DNA of 64,000 bases, taken from the NCBI RefSeq assembly GCF_002865645.1, contig NW_020194615.1:310001-374000 (forward strand). Direction: 5' to 3'. The notes beneath the pieces were generated by a model, which saw only the letters and a program-made list of their open reading frames with translations, made no database searches and was not told where the DNA came from. Within the stretch, counting starts at the first letter, position 1. Each line of letters starts with the position of its first letter. Shown here one piece after another: positions 59,800-64,000 of the stretch. This DNA comes from Hyaloscypha bicolor E. Taxonomy: Eukaryota; Ascomycota; Leotiomycetes; Helotiales; Hyaloscyphaceae. A program made the position numbers and the translations under genes.

Positions 59800-61350
59800 T
59801 AAATTACGTACCTTTGCTATTTTTTCCAAGACTCTGACTAGAATCCTTACAGATTTAGTACCAAAGCGATATTGCTTTGGGATCTATAAGGTAGCGATTT
59901 CTTAAGCTTCATACTCCAGAGCCTTCGTACTAGCTCTCTTTACCATATTCTCCTTCTGTTTCCTCACATGCTCCGCAACCCTCTTAGTTAGTTCAGATAA
60001 AATCATCTCCTCCTGCTCCTGTTTAACTTCAATATCCTCATTAATAAATAAGCCTTCCTCTATATCTTCCTCTCCTAATCCCTTTCCTAATCTCTCTCCT
60101 GATCCCTCAGAATTTCCCCCTAAAATAGCACGTGTCTTATACTCCTGGAAATCAGCCGGTAGTTGCCTTCCAAACCATACCTCGTATAATATACTACCCC
60201 TAGGTAAAGCAGAGCTTAACGTGGTATTAATTATCCATATAATTAAAGGAAGTAATTACATCCAGGATTATATACCAGTATCTGCACGTATAGCTCGTAA
60301 TCGTCTCTTAAAGATACGATTAGCAATCTCAATAGAGCCTTGCAATTGGGGATAGTAAGCCCATCCCCGTATAATCTTTATTCCTCTCTTCTTATAAACC
60401 TCAATTACTTTTCCCTTAAACTCACCCCCATTATTACAGGCTAGAATAGTAATATACCCATTATTATTTAGCTATTTAATAAGCTCGTTAGTAGCTTCGT
60501 CCGCAGACTTAGCCTTGAGCCCCCGGATCCAGACAAACTTGGAAAAGTGGCATTTCAATTACTAAATCCATATATATTCTCTGTCTGGATTATACTATAA
60601 TAATATATTAGTAAATGGTATGGATGGAAAATTAATAAAATCGCGAAAATCGCAAAAATCGTAAAAATTATAGGAAAAGCTCAAAAATGCAAGAAATATA
60701 AGAAATGCAAGAAAGGCTAAAAAAATAGGGGTAAAGCATATGACTTGGAGGTAATTATATAACTAAAAATACACTTATATGAAAATCTATTAAATCTAGT
60801 ACCATACGCTATCCAGGATAATAAGAGTAAATCGGCTTTATTATAATATTGCTCCTTTAAATCTATTATTTATTATAGTATATATAATATAAAGATATCT
60901 AGGTATTATTATCCCTGGAGGGGCCATAATAAAGCTTATATTAGTAATTAAATATAGTATTAAAGCCTATAGTAAAATTAGCCTAAGATTGGGAGGGGAG
61001 GGGAGAGGGAATAGGTAGTTTACCTGTATACATTAACTTCTCGTATATAGTAGTAAGGATCTCAAAGGCATTATTATAGCAAATAATATAAGTTGCCGGT
61101 ATAATCTCCCCAAGGCGAGTATTATAGTACTTCTTGTAATATACCTGGCTATCTTAAAGCTCGTACTTCTTAGACTCAAGCTTTATATTAGACTAGTGTT
61201 TTCTCTCTGCCTTGGTTTTACTAAAAGAAACTATATCGGGGTTCTTTAGCCACTACCTGATCTCGTATTATTTAAGAGCAGTAAGAATCTTCTTACTATC
61301 CCCCTTAGTAAGTCTCTTATCCCATACAATCTCATCTTTAGCGGACTAAT
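59800..61350 (-). pseudogene. Ginger-type integrase (rve) remnant
   Basis: Minus strand. The N-terminal zinc-binding region at about 61080-61340 is faint (SAKDEIVWDKRLTKGDSKK; ATYIICYNNAFEILTTIYE). After an AT-rich gap (possibly an intron) comes the core: MDLVIEMPLFQVCLDPGAQG (first Asp; about 60510-60580), NNGGEFKGKVIEVYKKRGI, where the second catalytic Asp (DNGGEF) is now Asn, and QGSIEIANRIFKRRLRAI, which keeps the catalytic Glu. The C-terminal part has YEVWFGRQLPADF and ILSELTKRVAEHVRKQKENM. Several stops replace Trp or Gln. This arrangement is that of KRBA2/Ginger-type integrases and not that of retrotransposon pol, as no RT is present. Confidence 0.78.
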
Positions 61351-62025
61351 TATTAGTAGGCTTAATAGCAATAGGGGAAGGCAAGAATTAGGTACCTAAA
61401 GCACGTGCTCCTGGAATAGTAATATTAAAATATTATTCTATACGGCCATAAACACACTGGCGTAGTATACGTAAAGATAGAGAGGAATAAAGGGTTAAGA
61501 GAGACATATTAATAAAGTAGATTAAGAGATATAATAAGTAAATTAAGAAGAAGTATAATAAGTTAGTAAAAGGGTTAGTAAAGTATATAAATTATAGAGC
61601 AAATAGCCCCTAATATATACTTCTACTTCTTTTCTAGCATATACTTTAGCTTCCATTAATGCTTAGAACTCCTAAAATAAAGCCTATAATACTATAGGAT
61701 ATAGTATAAATAAGTAAGATATAATAATATAAAGAAATGAGAATTGAGGATATACTTTTAATAAGGCCATACTATGGCATAAATAGTAATTCCAAAGTAA
61801 AAGGGGGCATATAGGGGTAAAGATATATTTAGGGTATACTAGTAGATTTATTAGTTTCAGCCTCCCTTAAGGCCGAGACCCTAATATTATGCGATTATTA
61901 AATCGGGACCCACTGTGGGTCCCGAATCGTATCCAACCCCCTATTAGTAAATGGGCCTACCCGATTAGGCAATCGGGGGGCCGATTGGTAAACCGCTCGT
62001 ATTGGGGAATGGGCCTTCACAGATG

Positions 62026-63455
62026 GGCAGGAATGTTACTAGCCTATCATCATCTCCTGCTACGAGTCAAGAAGAACCTGGAAAGCCACAAACACGGAAT
62101 GAGAAGGGGAAAGGTGTGGCAACTGTGCCACGGCAAGATCTTGACATATTTGCCCCCCTCCTTGGAACGACAGCTTTTACATCCATAGTGAACGACTCAT
62201 TGGGTTTGGACTGGGCTTTGATCGAGATCCGACACGATGGATTTCTATCAGTCAACACATTCTCAATGGGCGACTTCGCCCAGCATGAGAATAGACAAGT
62301 TCAAATTAGCGGGCTTGTTGAGACACTTCCAACTTCTAGGTCTCCTGTATTGGCGCTCCTAGAACGAGACTCTCTCACAGGAACTATATTCGGCACGGCT
62401 GTTTCAGTGAGACTGCCAGGATCCTCAAAGATGTGTGAAATCTGGACTGTCCAACTTGATGGCAATATAGGTACAACCTCCCCCTGACAGTCTTCCCGTG
62501 CCTATGGAATCGGGACTCTAATATTTTTTCAATAGAACAGGGGGATTGTGGCTCTTTAGTTGTCGACCCATCCAACGGGAATGTATACGGACACATTGTG
62601 GCAGGGAATATTGGGACTGGCTTTGCTTATATTGTCCCTGCGTATCACACGCAACAAGACATTAACGAACGCTTCGGGAACAAATTTAAATTCGCTACCA
62701 CCGAAGATTACAAACTCAGTGTCACATCCGAAACAGGATCAACGGCTAGCAAAAGGATCGTATCAACTTTTGGTGATCTCGGACCAGTCTTGAGCTTAGA
62801 CCAGATCGTGGGTGATGGCTCGGCAACCTCGAGTAAGCCTGCTGTCTCCAGAGCTTCCAAGTTAGATTCAGGGTTCAAAAAGCCCTCGGCGGAGATTCCA
62901 GGACAACAGCAGACCTTGAAAGATACCGATAATCTGTCAACAATCCTTCCATCCGTTCTTGATCGCCCAGCTGATGAAAGTCAATTGCATCCACTCTGGA
63001 GACCTGCGGATTTCTGGGATGATCTCGTAGATGTTGAAGATATCGATGATGACAGCGAATTCAGTCGGTACTCAATGATTGAAACACCGCCGAAACGAAG
63101 TTTCATTCGGAAGCTGAAAGCGTTCGCCATTCGACCAATCCAGGAACAAACACGGAGGGCCGCCCGAACTCTCGCTCTTCGGCGCTCTATTCGCGCCAAC
63201 CCCAATGACAATGACGAGTATGATAATCATCACGACTCACGTGTTGTGAGGAGAACATCAAGTGGAAATCTGAGAGTTGTAGACCGGAGGAGGAGCACCA
63301 GTCTCACTGGAGATCCAATCCGAGGGGCTATCTCCAAGTTTTCAGCCTCAGCCAAAAAACTGTTCAACCCCAAGCCAAAAGAAAAATTAGGCGAATTGAG
63401 GGTGCCCAGCCAGGAATTTGTGGATCTCGGTCGCGATGAAGTGCTGCCTTGGTGA
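62026..63455 (+). pseudogene. Chymotrypsin-fold-like protein, 3' part of the split gene
   Basis: Exon 2 continues 62026-62470, a 65-bp intron (62471-62535) follows, and exon 3 is 62536-63455. Landmarks: SLGLDWALIEIRHD (Asp about 387, as in the catalytic Asp loop D-x-A-L), then QGDCGSLVVDPSNG, where fungal relatives usually have GDSGS; the nucleophile position is thus Cys (about 480). GHIVAGNIGTGFAYIVPAY follows, typical of the end of the domain. Residues 550-779 are polar, with basic stretches (RRAARTLALRRSIRAN) and repeated Ser/Pro, probably disordered. Whether the protein was a protease is an inference. The 5' part is at 55556-56610. Confidence 0.8.
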
Positions 63456-64000
63456 AGATAACCCAGAGAAGAGACCTTGGGAAGGGCGGGATGAAGAAAG
63501 AGATAGAGACAATCATCGGAAGCGAAACTCGGGAACACCAAGCTAGACTCGCAATATCTCGCCGAGGCGCTCGCCAGCATATGCTACAAACATTGGTAAG
63601 ACTGTTTGATTTGGATATTACATGGTTTTCTATTGCTCCGGCTTTACCTATTATACTACCACAAGAGCCCGAATTCAGTGTGATTTAAATTTTACAACTC
63701 TGTGACTACATTTGTTTATCTGTTTGCGTTGGGCATTTGACAGTTCCTTGAATCTCATAAGTGACATTGCCAAGTCTCATGGTTTGCTATATAAAATTGA
63801 ATTTTTTTATAAAAAGATAAAAGGACAACTTCCTCACTTAAACAAAGCATTAATGCATTATCTCGAGCTTTCATTCTCTGAAGATAGAGGTGCGATGCAA
63901 GCACATAATAATATTACAGAGCATCTGATATCTCGAACCAAAGTACAAAGCCCATTCACAACACCCTCGCTTTCCAGTTCGACAGTAATGACTCTACCAC
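63456..64000. other. Downstream region to the window edge
   Basis: An open plus frame at 63449-63688 overlaps the end of the split gene and could be part of an alternative 3' exon (a GTGAAG donor lies at the stop). No domain. AT content rises around 63780-63830. No gene is recognised at the edge. Confidence 0.3.

Larger units (their letters stand above)
56611..62021 (-). mobile_element. Ginger-like integrase-bearing DNA transposon, carrying a nested hAT
   Basis: The ends are inverted repeats: TGTGAAGGCCCATTCCCCAA on the left and its reverse complement on the right, similar for about 40 bases. They are flanked by GATG on both sides (56607-56610 and 62022-62025). TGT ends, a 4-bp duplication and an integrase-type (rve) protein fit the Ginger superfamily. 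On the minus strand the integrase core is readable at about 60300-60580. The right half also has subterminal repeats of CCGATTGCC/CCAATCG type (59215-59340). About 2.5 kb of the length is a hAT inserted 48 bases from the left end. The coding region is full of stops. Confidence 0.82.

Overview
The window looks like nuclear DNA of a filamentous ascomycete (Pezizomycotina, plausibly Leotiomycetes). Evidence: short 45-80 bp introns with GT...AG ends and CTAAC/CTGAC-type branch sites, Clr5, MYND-DUF4470, 2EXR and CFEM/Pth11-type genes, and sharply two-part base composition. Ordinary GC stretches alternate with long, almost gene-free blocks rich in TA dinucleotides (about 1-3700, 5570-14130 and 22480-34000). 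That pattern is the known outcome of repeat-induced point mutation (RIP). No species can be named from the sequence alone.

Layout. 1-3700: AT block with a solo LTR (3179-3394) and an unidentified coding remnant. 4016-4625: small two-exon ISG12/IFI6-like membrane protein gene. 5570-14130: AT block with a (TAA)n tract and a decayed LTR. 14136-16037: complete gag-only LTR retrotransposon with a 5-bp target duplication. 16847-19194: broken Clr5-TPR gene. 19466-22340: DNA transposon relics (Harbinger-like, Tc1/mariner). 22480-34000: AT block holding a heavily RIP-mutated Copia element (about 24022-30519) and a minisatellite. 34500-45000: the healthiest genes, namely a GNAT acetyltransferase, a secreted serine carboxypeptidase (5 exons), an AlkB-like dioxygenase (2 exons) and a CFEM-domain Pth11-like receptor (8 exons), plus an aldo-keto reductase fragment. 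45000-55250: sparse, with a mini-transposon, one intact small membrane protein gene, and three broken genes (MYND-DUF4470, 2EXR, and an unnamed fungal family with a C-terminal membrane anchor). 55556-63455: a 779-codon chymotrypsin-fold-like gene split by a 5.4 kb integrase-bearing DNA transposon (Ginger-like), which itself carries a 2.5 kb hAT element.

The genes do not form an obvious pathway or cluster. The carboxypeptidase and the CFEM receptor are secretory or membrane proteins, the AlkB-like and GNAT proteins are modifying enzymes, and the rest of the window records transposon invasion, RIP and gene decay. The strongest observations are the nested insertion (Ginger-like element with TGT ends and a GATG duplication; hAT with an 8-bp duplication) into a gene whose reading frame is otherwise intact, and a Cys where the catalytic Ser is expected in that gene.
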